Positions 1-5,374 of a stretch of 6,309 nt of DNA are shown one piece after another (the first letter of the stretch is position 1; each line of letters starts with the position of its first letter). The position numbers and the translations under genes were made by a program. Location: contig CALMNV010000338.1 in the NCBI GenBank assembly GCA_937873285.1, positions 1 through 6,309 on the forward strand, read 5' to 3'. This DNA is from an uncultured Intrasporangium sp. (lineage in GTDB: Bacteria; Actinomycetota; Actinomycetes; Actinomycetales; Dermatophilaceae). The notes beneath the pieces are model-generated. The model worked only from the letters and a program-made list of their open reading frames with translations. It had not been told where the DNA came from and ran no database searches.

Positions 1-169
1 TCTCGCGCGGCGGGCGGACTTTCGATGTTTTTCTGTTCCGCGATTTCCGTTGCGGGTAAAAAAAACGGTGAACGGAGAATGCCGGTAATCGAAAAGATCG
101 GCGCGGCAGCCGGATCATTTGACGATCGCTTCGCCCGCGCCGGAGGTGCTTTTCGACGTCGGCTTTCCG
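1..169. other. Non-coding left edge, origin unclear
   Basis: I see no convincing gene here. The stretch is visibly richer in A and T than the rest of the window and includes a run of eight A at 58-65. An open frame on the plus strand from 25 to 300 has a low-complexity, Arg/Ser-rich product with no recognisable motif, and it runs antisense to the better-supported reading at 170-385. The stretch lies just past the stop codon of that minus-strand fragment, so it may be the downstream intergenic region of that foreign gene. Confidence 0.5.
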
Positions 170-385
170 TCAGCTCGGCAAATCAATCACAAAAGGCGCG
201 TTTTTTTGCCGGGCTAACGGAGAAGTCGTCCACCAGCGGGCAAAAAAACGATTGTTTCCTTCGCTCGTTTCCGCGACGACCTGTTCGCCGTCGACAATAA
301 ATTCGAACTCATAGACGCACGAAGGATTATCGTCCCGGTAAAACAGAGGCACTTCCATTCCGTCGGTAAGGTATTCGCGGCTCGG
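170..385 (-). pseudogene. C-terminal fragment of an unrelated protein, CARDB-like tail
   Basis: This is the last ~70 residues of the long minus-strand frame, ending at a TGA at 172-170. The text from about GCGATPSREYL through VPLFYRDDNPS and EFEFIVDGEQVVAETSEGNN to VIDLPS reads as real protein. The pattern DGEQVVAETSEGNN resembles the end of CARDB-type extracellular adhesion modules, where a charged or polar loop with E(S/T)xEGNN is common. Codon use is more mixed (GAA, TTT, ATT, AAT) than in the ATPase, so it probably comes from a different genome or gene background. The upstream part of the protein is missing: at about 375-400 the sequence switches to acyl-CoA dehydrogenase sequence in the opposite orientation. 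It is joined in frame to the ATPase only by chance. The family assignment rests on one short motif and is weak; that it is not ATPase is much surer. Confidence 0.4.
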
Positions 386-2542
386 CGTCGCGCCGCAGCC
401 GATCCGGCGGAGCGCGACCTCGCCGCTGCGGTCGCCGCCACGCAGGCGCTGCCCGCGTATCGACGGTGTGCCGAGAAGAGCATCCAGATCCATGGCGGCA
501 TCGGTTATACGTGGGAGCACGATGCCCACCTGCACCTCCGCCGCGCGGCCACCCTCGCCGCGATGTTCGAGGTTCGTGACGCTCCCGCCGACGTCACCGC
601 CGGGCAGCGGCGTGGTCCGTCGGGCCCTGAGGCCGTTGGCGATGACGAGTACTTCGGCGAACTCGTGGATGAACACGACGGGAGCGAGTCCCAGCACCCC
701 GAAGGCGGCGAGCGGCACCAGGGTCACGATGATGCCGCCCGACATCACGAGGTTCTGGATCATGACCGCGCGCGCCCGCTTGGCGTGCAACAAGGCCTGC
801 GGCAGGTGCCGCAAGTCATCACCCATCAGGGCAACGTCGGCCGTCTCGATGGCGACGTCGGTGCCCATGGCCCCCATGGCGATGCCGAGGTCGGCGGTGG
901 CCAACGCCGGGGCGTCGTTCACCCCGTCGCCCACCATGGCCGTCGGGACCTCGGCGCGCATCCGGGACACGATCGCCGCCTTCTCCTCGGGGCGGAGCTC
1001 GGCGTGCACCTCCTCGATGCCTGACTGGGCGGCGAGCGCCTTGGCAGTGGCAGCGTTGTCCCCGGTCAGCATCGCTACTCGGTAGCCGGCGCGGCGCAGC
1101 TCGGCGACCACGGCGCCGGCTTCCGGCCGCAGCTCGTCGCGAACCGCCACGGCTCCCATGAGCCGGCCGGCCTCTTCCACGAGCACCGCCGTGGCGCCCC
1201 CCTGCTGCATCCGCGTGACGTCTCCGGCGAGCGAGCCCGCCGCCACCCACCCCGGGCGCCCCAAGCGGACCTCGCGACCATCGACGCGGCCGGTGACCCC
1301 GGCGCCCGGGACCGCCTGGACGCGGTCCGCGTGGGGCACGGTCCGCGCGGCGGCCAGGATGGCCCGGGCAAGTGGATGCTCACTGCGGGACTCCAGGGCG
1401 GCCGCCACGGCAAGGACGCGCTCCTGGGTGGCTCCAGGCACGGCCAGCACCTCGACGACCGTCGGCTCGTTCCGCGTCAGGGTGCCGGTCTTGTCCAGCG
1501 CGACGCCGCGGACCCGCCCCATTGCCTCGAGCGCGGCCCCGCCCTTGACGAGGACCCCCACTCGGCTGGCTCCGCCCACCGCGGCGACGACCGTGACCGG
1601 CACCGAGATGGCGAGCGCGCAGGGCGAGGCTGCGACGAGCACGACCAGTGCCCGCTCGATCCACGTCGCCGGGTCACCGAGGAGGCTGCCGATGACTGCC
1701 ACCAGGGCGGCGACGACGAGGATCGCCGGCACCAGCGGTCTGGCGATCCGGTCGGCGAGGCGTTGCGCGGCGCCCTTGCGCGCCTGCTCGGCCTCGACGA
1801 TGCGCACGATGCGGGCAAGGGAGTTGTCGGCAGCCGTGGCGCGCACCTCGACCTCGAGGGCGCCCGTGCCGTTGACGGATCCGGCGAAGACCTGCGTGCC
1901 CGGCCCCACCTCGACGGGGACGGACTCGCCCGTGATGGCCGACACGTCGAGTGCGGTGCGGCCGGAGCGGACCACCCCGTCCGTGGCCACGCGCTCACCG
2001 GGACGCACCACCAGCAGGTCCCCGACGCGCAGCTGAGCCGGGGACACCGTCGTCTGGCGTCCCTCACGCAGGACGGTCGCCTGCTTCGGCACGAGAGTCA
2101 GCAGGGCGCGCAGGCCACGACGGGTGCGCACCATCGAGTACTCCTCGAGCCCCTCGCTCACCGAGAAGAGGAAGGCCAGCGTGGCCGCCTCGTCGATCTG
2201 CCCCAGCAGCGTCGCGCCGACGGCCGCCAGGGTCATGAGCGTTCCGACGCCGATGCGGCCGCGACGCAGCCGCCGGAGCGCCGTGGGGACGAACGTCGCG
2301 CCGCCGACCAGAAGCGCGCCCCAGAGCAGCGCCTGCTCGGCTACTGAGGCCCCCCCTGACCGCCCCACGGCATACGCCATCACAAGCAGCAGACCGGCCA
2401 CGGCTGCCGCGCGCAGCTCCCGCACCTGCCACAGCCGCTCCGGCTCGTGGTCGGCCTGCTCCAGCGGCGCCGCGGCCGACCCTGACCCGGGGGGCGGTTG
2501 ACGGAGCGTCGGCTCGTCCCCGCCGCAGCACGCGTCACTCAT
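170..2542 (-). CDS. Heavy-metal P1B-type ATPase with a non-native C-terminal extension
   Basis: This is an ATP-driven exporter of soft divalent metal cations across the cytoplasmic membrane. Numbering from the ATG at 2542, the actuator TGES is at 204-207, the membrane SPC metal motif at 306-308, the phosphorylation site DKTGT at 350-354, the P1B-specific SEHP at 387-390, TGDN at 493-496 and GDGVND at 538-543. About eight membrane segments are visible, the last carrying HEFAEV from 626. There is no N-terminal HMA domain, only a Cys pair (DACCGG). SPC rather than CPC recalls P1B-4 pumps (Co, Zn, Cd, Fe, Ni), so the substrate is not settled; the neighbouring CmtR-type regulator points to Cd or Pb, perhaps Zn. 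I chose 2542 over the upstream ATG at 2590 because GAGG lies 6 bases before it and the ATG overlaps the regulator stop by 8 bases, implying coupled translation. ATPase homology stops after RARRTTPLP near base 605; the rest of the frame is foreign sequence. Confidence 0.85.
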   Translation of the reverse strand: MSDACCGGDEPTLRQPPPGSGSAAAPLEQADHEPERLWQVRELRAAAVAGLLLVMAYAVGRSGGASVAEQALLWGALLVGGATFVPTALRRLRRGRIGVGTLMTLAAVGATLLGQIDEAATLAFLFSVSEGLEEYSMVRTRRGLRALLTLVPKQATVLREGRQTTVSPAQLRVGDLLVVRPGERVATDGVVRSGRTALDVSAITGESVPVEVGPGTQVFAGSVNGTGALEVEVRATAADNSLARIVRIVEAEQARKGAAQRLADRIARPLVPAILVVAALVAVIGSLLGDPATWIERALVVLVAASPCALAISVPVTVVAAVGGASRVGVLVKGGAALEAMGRVRGVALDKTGTLTRNEPTVVEVLAVPGATQERVLAVAAALESRSEHPLARAILAAARTVPHADRVQAVPGAGVTGRVDGREVRLGRPGWVAAGSLAGDVTRMQQGGATAVLVEEAGRLMGAVAVRDELRPEAGAVVAELRRAGYRVAMLTGDNAATAKALAAQSGIEEVHAELRPEEKAAIVSRMRAEVPTAMVGDGVNDAPALATADLGIAMGAMGTDVAIETADVALMGDDLRHLPQALLHAKRARAVMIQNLVMSGGIIVTLVPLAAFGVLGLAPVVFIHEFAEVLVIANGLRARRTTPLPGGDVGGSVTNLEHRGEGGRAAEVQVGIVLPRITDAAMDLDALLGTPSIRGQRLRGGDRSGEVALRRIGCGATPSREYLTDGMEVPLFYRDDNPSCVYEFEFIVDGEQVVAETSEGNNRFFARWWTTSPLARQKNAPFVIDLPS
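383..604 (+). pseudogene. Acyl-CoA dehydrogenase C-terminal fragment
   Basis: Read on the plus strand in the frame with codons starting at 383, 386 and so on, this encodes about 74 residues of an acyl-CoA dehydrogenase C-terminal helical domain. It runs through AAADPAERDLAAAVAATQAL, then RRCAEKSIQIHGGIGYTWEH, then DAHLHLRRAATLAAMF. The IQxHGGxGYTWEHDxHLxxRRA block is a hallmark of FadE-type enzymes, which oxidise acyl-CoA with FAD; the GGxG loop contacts the flavin. There is no start codon, N-terminal domain, middle beta domain or stop: the left side joins foreign sequence near 375-400 and the right side runs into antisense ATPase sequence near 600. It therefore cannot make an enzyme. It is either the inner piece of a chimeric join or a remnant left by rearrangement. 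The family call is strong; the exact ends are good to perhaps 15 bases. Confidence 0.8.
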
Positions 2543-2930
2543 CGCCGGCCTCGCCGTCGAGCCGGTCGCAGCCACGGGATGCGGCGCCATAGGTCGGACA
2601 GAGGCTCACGCGCGCTCCGGTGACGGCTAGGAGCTCCTCAGCAGACCTGAGCAGGTCGAGCAGCTCGGGTCTCGCCAGGGAGTAGAACACCTGCCGGGCC
2701 TCCGGCCGGCCCTGGACCAGGCCGCAGTCGCGCAGGCAGGCGACGTGTGCCGACACCGTCGACTGGGCCAGCCCCAACTGGGCCGTGAGGTCGACGATGC
2801 GCGCCTCGCCTTCGGCGAGCCGACGCACCACCGCCAGACGGCTGGGGTCGGCGAGGCCGTGGAACAACGCCACCGCCGCCTCCAGCTCCAATCGATCGCC
2901 ATGCCTGCTGGAGGCCGATGTCATCGTCAT
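2535..2930 (-). CDS. cmtR: ArsR-family metal-sensing repressor, CmtR-like
   Basis: This 131-residue winged-helix repressor should sit on the operator of its own operon and release it when it binds metal. The helix-turn-helix covers about residues 44-72 (IVDLTAQLGLAQSTVSAHVA...) and the wing follows around GRPEARQVFYSL. Cys65 and Cys69 form a CxxxC pair in the recognition helix (ACLRDCG), and Cys111 lies in the C-terminal SLCPTYG. That matches the Cys57/Cys61/Cys102 arrangement known for Mycobacterium tuberculosis CmtR, which senses Cd(II) and Pb(II). Cys121 is an extra thiol near the C-terminus. Typical CmtR proteins are somewhat shorter (~118 residues). Its stop overlaps the ATPase start by 8 bases, so it almost surely regulates that pump. 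ATG codons occur at 2930 and 2924; 2930 fits a leaderless start set by the -10 element at 2942-2937. The family is certain; Cd/Pb specificity is inferred from the Cys pattern. Confidence 0.9.
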   Translation of the reverse strand: MTMTSASSRHGDRLELEAAVALFHGLADPSRLAVVRRLAEGEARIVDLTAQLGLAQSTVSAHVACLRDCGLVQGRPEARQVFYSLARPELLDLLRSAEELLAVTGARVSLCPTYGAASRGCDRLDGEAGDE

Positions 2931-2942
2931 GGATCGATCTTA
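2931..2942 (-). promoter_or_regulatory. Leaderless promoter -10 element and palindrome of the cmtR-ATPase operon
   Basis: On the minus strand TAAGAT (2942-2937) fits the actinobacterial TANNNT -10 consensus and is followed by exactly six bases before the ATG at 2930. This spacing puts the transcription start on the A of the ATG, so the mRNA would have no leader, and no Shine-Dalgarno sequence is visible. The perfect palindrome GATCGATC (2932-2939) overlaps the -10 and the start, where a repressor could block polymerase. No clear -35 is seen. Confidence 0.55.
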
Positions 2943-3007
2943 GCAGCAGGAGGCGGGCGCGCGCCGCGGGTCGTCGATGCGCGACGCGGAGCCAGCCAGG
3001 GCGGCCC
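2943..3007. other. Short intergenic spacer, minus-strand genes
   Basis: This lies between the stop of the zinc-ribbon gene and the cmtR promoter. It is extremely GC-rich, with a short hairpin CGTCG-ATGCG-CGACG near 2973-2987. There is no T-run, so a rho-independent terminator is not supported. Confidence 0.3.
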
Positions 3008-3292
3008 CTAGTCGAACAGCTCGCCCAGGAAGCCCTTCCGACGCTTGTGGTGACCCGGGCGCGCTGAGCCGTAGTGGCCGGCGCCGTGTCCGTAGTCCCA
3101 CCCGCTGGGCGCCGGGGCCGCCTCGCCGCGGGGAGCCTCCAGGGAGCGGCTCTCGGCCTCGATCAGCCGCTCGAGCTCACCCCGGTCGAGGAAGATCCCA
3201 CGACATTCCTCACACTGGTCGATCGTCACGCCGTTGCGCTCGTAGTTGCGCATCCCGCCACGGCATTTGGGGCAGACGAGATCCTGGGCCAT
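3008..3292 (-). CDS. Small zf-TFIIB zinc-ribbon protein
   Basis: This 94-residue protein has a single zinc ribbon of the zf-TFIIB type (COG3809-like, described only as putative zinc-finger nucleic-acid-binding proteins). The N-terminal half holds CPKC (Cys7, Cys10) and CEECRGIFLDRGEL (Cys27, Cys30), so four cysteines can bind one Zn. A Gly/His-rich linker with GHGAGHYG follows, then the basic tail HHKRRKGFLGELFD, whose KGFLGELFD end is common in this family. The start at 3292 is preferred to the ATG at 3325 because AGGAGG (3305-3300) lies 7 bases before it and homology begins at MAQDLVCPKC. It is divergent from the second arsR-like gene and on the same strand as the cmtR-ATPase pair, 77 bases upstream. 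Its role is unknown; a link to metal handling is suggested only by position and by its Cys and His residues. Confidence 0.85.
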   Translation of the reverse strand: MAQDLVCPKCRGGMRNYERNGVTIDQCEECRGIFLDRGELERLIEAESRSLEAPRGEAAPAPSGWDYGHGAGHYGSARPGHHKRRKGFLGELFD

Positions 3293-3299
3293 GGTGCTT

Positions 3300-3305
3300 C
3301 CTCCT
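3300..3305 (-). promoter_or_regulatory. Ribosome binding site deciding the zinc-ribbon start
   Basis: AGGAGG on the minus strand lies seven bases before the ATG at 3292. It sits inside the alternative longer frame starting at 3325, which has no comparable site, so it selects the shorter 94-residue product. Confidence 0.7.
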
Positions 3306-3335
3306 GCTGGGTCGTGCCGGACCACGGATGTGGGC

Positions 3336-3369
3336 TAGTCTCCTCAAAACGTTGTCATATGAACAGGAG
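3336..3369 (+). promoter_or_regulatory. Candidate promoter, operator dyad and RBS of the arsR-CDF operon
   Basis: TAGTCT (3336-3341) fits a TANNNT -10 element. Downstream is TTGTCATATGAACA (3352-3365), a dyad with the perfect core TCATATGA centred at 3358/3359. ATATGAACA-type half sites are common in SmtB/ArsR operators, and the adjacent gene encodes such a repressor. AGGAG (3365-3369) follows and lies five bases before the ATG at 3375, so a repressor here would also cover the start of the mRNA. The site lies between divergent genes and could control the zinc-ribbon gene as well. No -35 is obvious. The operator call is based on symmetry and position only. Confidence 0.45.
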
Positions 3370-3374
3370 TTCCC

Positions 3375-3782
3375 ATGACAGTCATTGAGGAAGCCGACTG
3401 GCACGCCTGCCCGACGACCGGCGAGGTGGAGGAGGCACCGGCCAGCCTCCCGCTCGGCCCGCCCATCTGCGTGGCTGAGGCGACCGCCATCGCTGATGTC
3501 TTCGCGCTGCTGTCGGACCCGAGCAGGGTGCGTGTCCTGTTCACGCTGCTCGAGGCAGGGGAGCTGTGCGTGTGCGATCTCGCCGAAGCGGTGGGAATGT
3601 CGCAGTCCGCGCTGTCCCACGCGTTGCGCCTGCTGCGCAGGTCCGGCGTGGTCACCAACCGGCGCGACGGTCGCATGGTGCGCTACAAGCTCGCGGACGG
3701 CCACGTGCGGCTGCTGCTCGACGTCACCCGTGAGCACCTCGCCCATGATGCCGGCCAGGCGGCTGCCCGGAGGGCCGTCTGA
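3375..3782 (+). CDS. ArsR/SmtB-family metal-sensing repressor with alpha3 and alpha5 site residues
   Basis: This 135-residue winged-helix repressor should control the CDF exporter that follows. The core begins with ALLSDPSRVRVLFTLLEAGE and the recognition helix is around MSQSALSHALRLLRRSG. Two metal-site signatures coexist. ELCVCDL (Cys65, Cys67) is the alpha3 motif of ArsR/CadC-type sensors, with His10, Cys12 and Cys32 in the N-terminal arm as possible extra ligands. In the C-terminal helix, Asp108, His110, His121 and His124 form DxHx10HxxH, the alpha5 Zn/Co/Ni site of SmtB and CzrA. Having both resembles staphylococcal CadC. Its TGA shares one base with the CDF ATG, so the two are co-translated. 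AGGAG is five bases before its ATG. It likely responds to Zn and possibly Cd, Pb or Co; which site is functional cannot be told from sequence. Confidence 0.9.
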   Translation: MTVIEEADWHACPTTGEVEEAPASLPLGPPICVAEATAIADVFALLSDPSRVRVLFTLLEAGELCVCDLAEAVGMSQSALSHALRLLRRSGVVTNRRDGRMVRYKLADGHVRLLLDVTREHLAHDAGQAAARRAV

Positions 3783-4684
3783 TGGGGCACGACCACTCAC
3801 ACGCCTCAGCCGCGAGCGCTGGCGGCCGGCACCGCACCCCTCTGCTCATCGCCTTCGGCCTGACCGCGTCCTACATGCTCGTCGAGCTGGTCACCGGCCT
3901 GATCACCGGGTCGCTGGCCCTGCTGTCGGATGCCGCGCACATGGGCACCGACGTGCTCGGGCTCGGGATGGCGCTCGCAGCCATCACGCTGGCCCAGCGT
4001 GAGGCGACGTCCCAGCGCACCTACGGCACCTACCGGCTGGAGGTCCTGGCCGCGCTCGCCAACGGCATACTGCTGTTCGGCGTGGCCGCCTACGTCCTCT
4101 ACGAGGCGTGGCGCCGGATCTCTGCGCCCCCGGAGGTGCCGGGCCTGCCCATGCTCGCGGTGGCGGTGGTGGGCCTGATCGTCAACATCATCAGCTTCCG
4201 GCTGCTCACCGCTGGCTCCAAGGAGAGCCTCAACCTGCGTGGCGCCTATCTCGAGGTGCTGGCCGACATGCTCGGGTCCGTCGGGGTCATCGTCGCGGCG
4301 CTCATCATCTTCACCACGGGTTGGCGCTATGCCGACCCGATCATCGGTGCTGCCATCGGCCTGTTCATCCTGCCTCGCACCTACGTCCTGACGGCTCAGG
4401 CGGTGCGCATCCTCATGGAGGTGGCGCCCCCCGGGCTCGACGTGGAGCAGGTGCGCGAGCGGATAATCGCCCTGCCGGGGGTGGCCGACGTGCACGACCT
4501 GCACATCTGGACCGTAACCTCGGGGATCGAGACGGCGACCGGGCACGTCGTCCTCCAGGAGGGGGCGGAGCTGCACGACGTGCTCGACCGCGTCACGGCG
4601 CTGCTCGCCGACGAGTATCACGTCACGCACGCCACCATCCAATGCGAGCCGAAAGGGCACGAGGAGCATGCCAACCCCGTCTGA
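3782..4684 (+). CDS. Cation diffusion facilitator (CzcD/ZitB-like) metal exporter
   Basis: This 300-residue inner-membrane antiporter exports Zn(II) and related ions (Cd, Co) in exchange for protons. The N-terminus is short and His-containing (HDHSH). Six membrane segments follow, roughly at 20-43, 46-70, 88-110, 122-143, 156-178 and 183-200. TM2 carries the transport-site pair His53/Asp57 in LSDAAHMGTD. TM5 carries Glu158 and Asp162 in YLEVLADMLGS, so the usual TM5 His of zinc CDFs appears as Glu, a variant I recall from CzcD-like members. The cytoplasmic domain (~205-300) has VADVHDLHIWTVTSG and HATIQCEP, both typical, and ends in a His/Glu-rich tail. The length is normal. The ATG overlaps the repressor stop by one base, so expression is coupled to its sensor. 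Family membership is secure; czcD would be a fair symbol but the metal is not proven. Confidence 0.93.
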   Translation: MGHDHSHASAASAGGRHRTPLLIAFGLTASYMLVELVTGLITGSLALLSDAAHMGTDVLGLGMALAAITLAQREATSQRTYGTYRLEVLAALANGILLFGVAAYVLYEAWRRISAPPEVPGLPMLAVAVVGLIVNIISFRLLTAGSKESLNLRGAYLEVLADMLGSVGVIVAALIIFTTGWRYADPIIGAAIGLFILPRTYVLTAQAVRILMEVAPPGLDVEQVRERIIALPGVADVHDLHIWTVTSGIETATGHVVLQEGAELHDVLDRVTALLADEYHVTHATIQCEPKGHEEHANPV

Positions 4685-4723
4685 CCGCCCCGAGTCCGCG
4701 CGCCTACGAAGGCAGAGGCACCG

Positions 4724-5374
4724 ATGAGTCCGAGCCAGACCCCGGCGCAGCGCGACCGACGGGCAGCCCGTGAGCGCGTCGCCCAGATGCGCAAGGAGCA
4801 GAAGGCGCAGGAGCGGCGTCGCTCCCTTCTCGTCTGGGGCGGCGTGGTCGTCGCGGTGCTCGCCATCGCCGGCGCCGTCACCTTCGCCATCGCGCGGGAG
4901 CAGGCCAACAAGCCCAGCCTCGCGGCGGTGCGCAGCTACACCCCCTCGCAGGGCCACGTGGAGGGACCGGTGAAATACGCGCAGACGCCGCCCGCCGGCG
5001 GCGAGCACTCTCCCGTCTGGCTCAACTGCGGCGTCTACACCAAGCCGGTGCCGAGCGAGAACACCGTGCACTCGATGGAGCACGGGGCCCTGTGGGTGAC
5101 CTACCGCCCCGATCTTCCGGCGGCCCAGGTCGAGAGGCTGCGGGCGGCGATGCCGGAGACGTATGCCGTGCTGTCGCCCTACGCCGGCCTGCCGGCTCCC
5201 GTCGTCGCCTCCGCGTGGGGTCGGCAGCTGGAGCTCACCGGAGCCGACGACCCACGGCTCCCGGCGTTCATCAAGCAGTTCCGGCTTGGGCCCCAGAGCC
5301 CCGAGCCGGGCGCGGCCTGCACCGGCGGCACCGACGGGACCACCCCGCCGGCCGGTCCCGGCGTCACGCCATGA
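4724..5374 (+). CDS. DUF3105 family membrane-anchored protein
   Basis: This 216-residue protein begins with a highly charged cytoplasmic segment (1-33), possibly coiled coil, and has one membrane anchor at about 34-56. The rest should face outside. The outer domain shows the DUF3105 signature: PPAGGEH (89-95), WLNCGVY (99-105), VHSMEHG (115-121) and WVTYRPDLP. Conserved His95, His116, His120, Met118 and Cys102, with Cys199 near the end, look like a metal site and a possible disulphide. The biochemical function of DUF3105 is unknown to me; it is known mainly as an actinobacterial and Deinococcus-type family. It follows the CDF gene by 39 bases with AGAGG five bases before the ATG and no visible promoter, and its stop overlaps the DUF305 start (ATGA). 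The context with DUF305 and CopC suggests copper handling outside the membrane. The C-terminus is Gly/Pro/Thr-rich and probably disordered. Confidence 0.88.
   Translation: MSPSQTPAQRDRRAARERVAQMRKEQKAQERRRSLLVWGGVVVAVLAIAGAVTFAIAREQANKPSLAAVRSYTPSQGHVEGPVKYAQTPPAGGEHSPVWLNCGVYTKPVPSENTVHSMEHGALWVTYRPDLPAAQVERLRAAMPETYAVLSPYAGLPAPVVASAWGRQLELTGADDPRLPAFIKQFRLGPQSPEPGAACTGGTDGTTPPAGPGVTP

Noticed and set aside
25..300. 91-residue plus-strand open frame at the left edge
   Set aside because: No motif, Arg/Ser-rich, and antisense to a better-supported protein tail.
563..1024. Plus-strand open frame starting MFEVRDAPADVT
   Set aside because: Only its first ~12 codons are the end of the dehydrogenase fragment; the rest is antisense ATPase.
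1331..2347. 338-residue plus-strand open frame opposite the ATPase
   Set aside because: Low-complexity Gly/Arg/His product, antisense to conserved ATPase motifs.
2543..2590. Longer ATPase start at 2590
   Set aside because: It adds 16 residues overlapping the regulator; the ATG at 2542 has a GAGG at the right spacing and the CC-containing N-terminus.
2904..2950. Inverted repeat CCTGCTG...CAGCAGG around the cmtR start
   Set aside because: Seven-base arms 33 bases apart in GC-rich DNA; one arm lies in coding sequence, and there is no supporting context.
2970..2990. GC-rich hairpin CGTCG-loop-CGACG as a terminator of the zinc-ribbon gene
   Set aside because: The stem is only five clear pairs and no T-run follows; such stems arise by chance at this GC content.
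3806..5083. 425-residue minus-strand open frame opposite the CDF and DUF3105 genes
   Set aside because: It is a shadow in GC-rich DNA: the product is rich in Arg, Asp and His without motifs, and it opposes two well-recognised genes.
5092..5370. Upstream extension of the DUF305 frame to an ATG at 5092
   Set aside because: It overlaps DUF3105 in another frame, and the extra ~93 residues are Arg/Gly-rich with no homology, while a good start lies at 5371 before the membrane segment.
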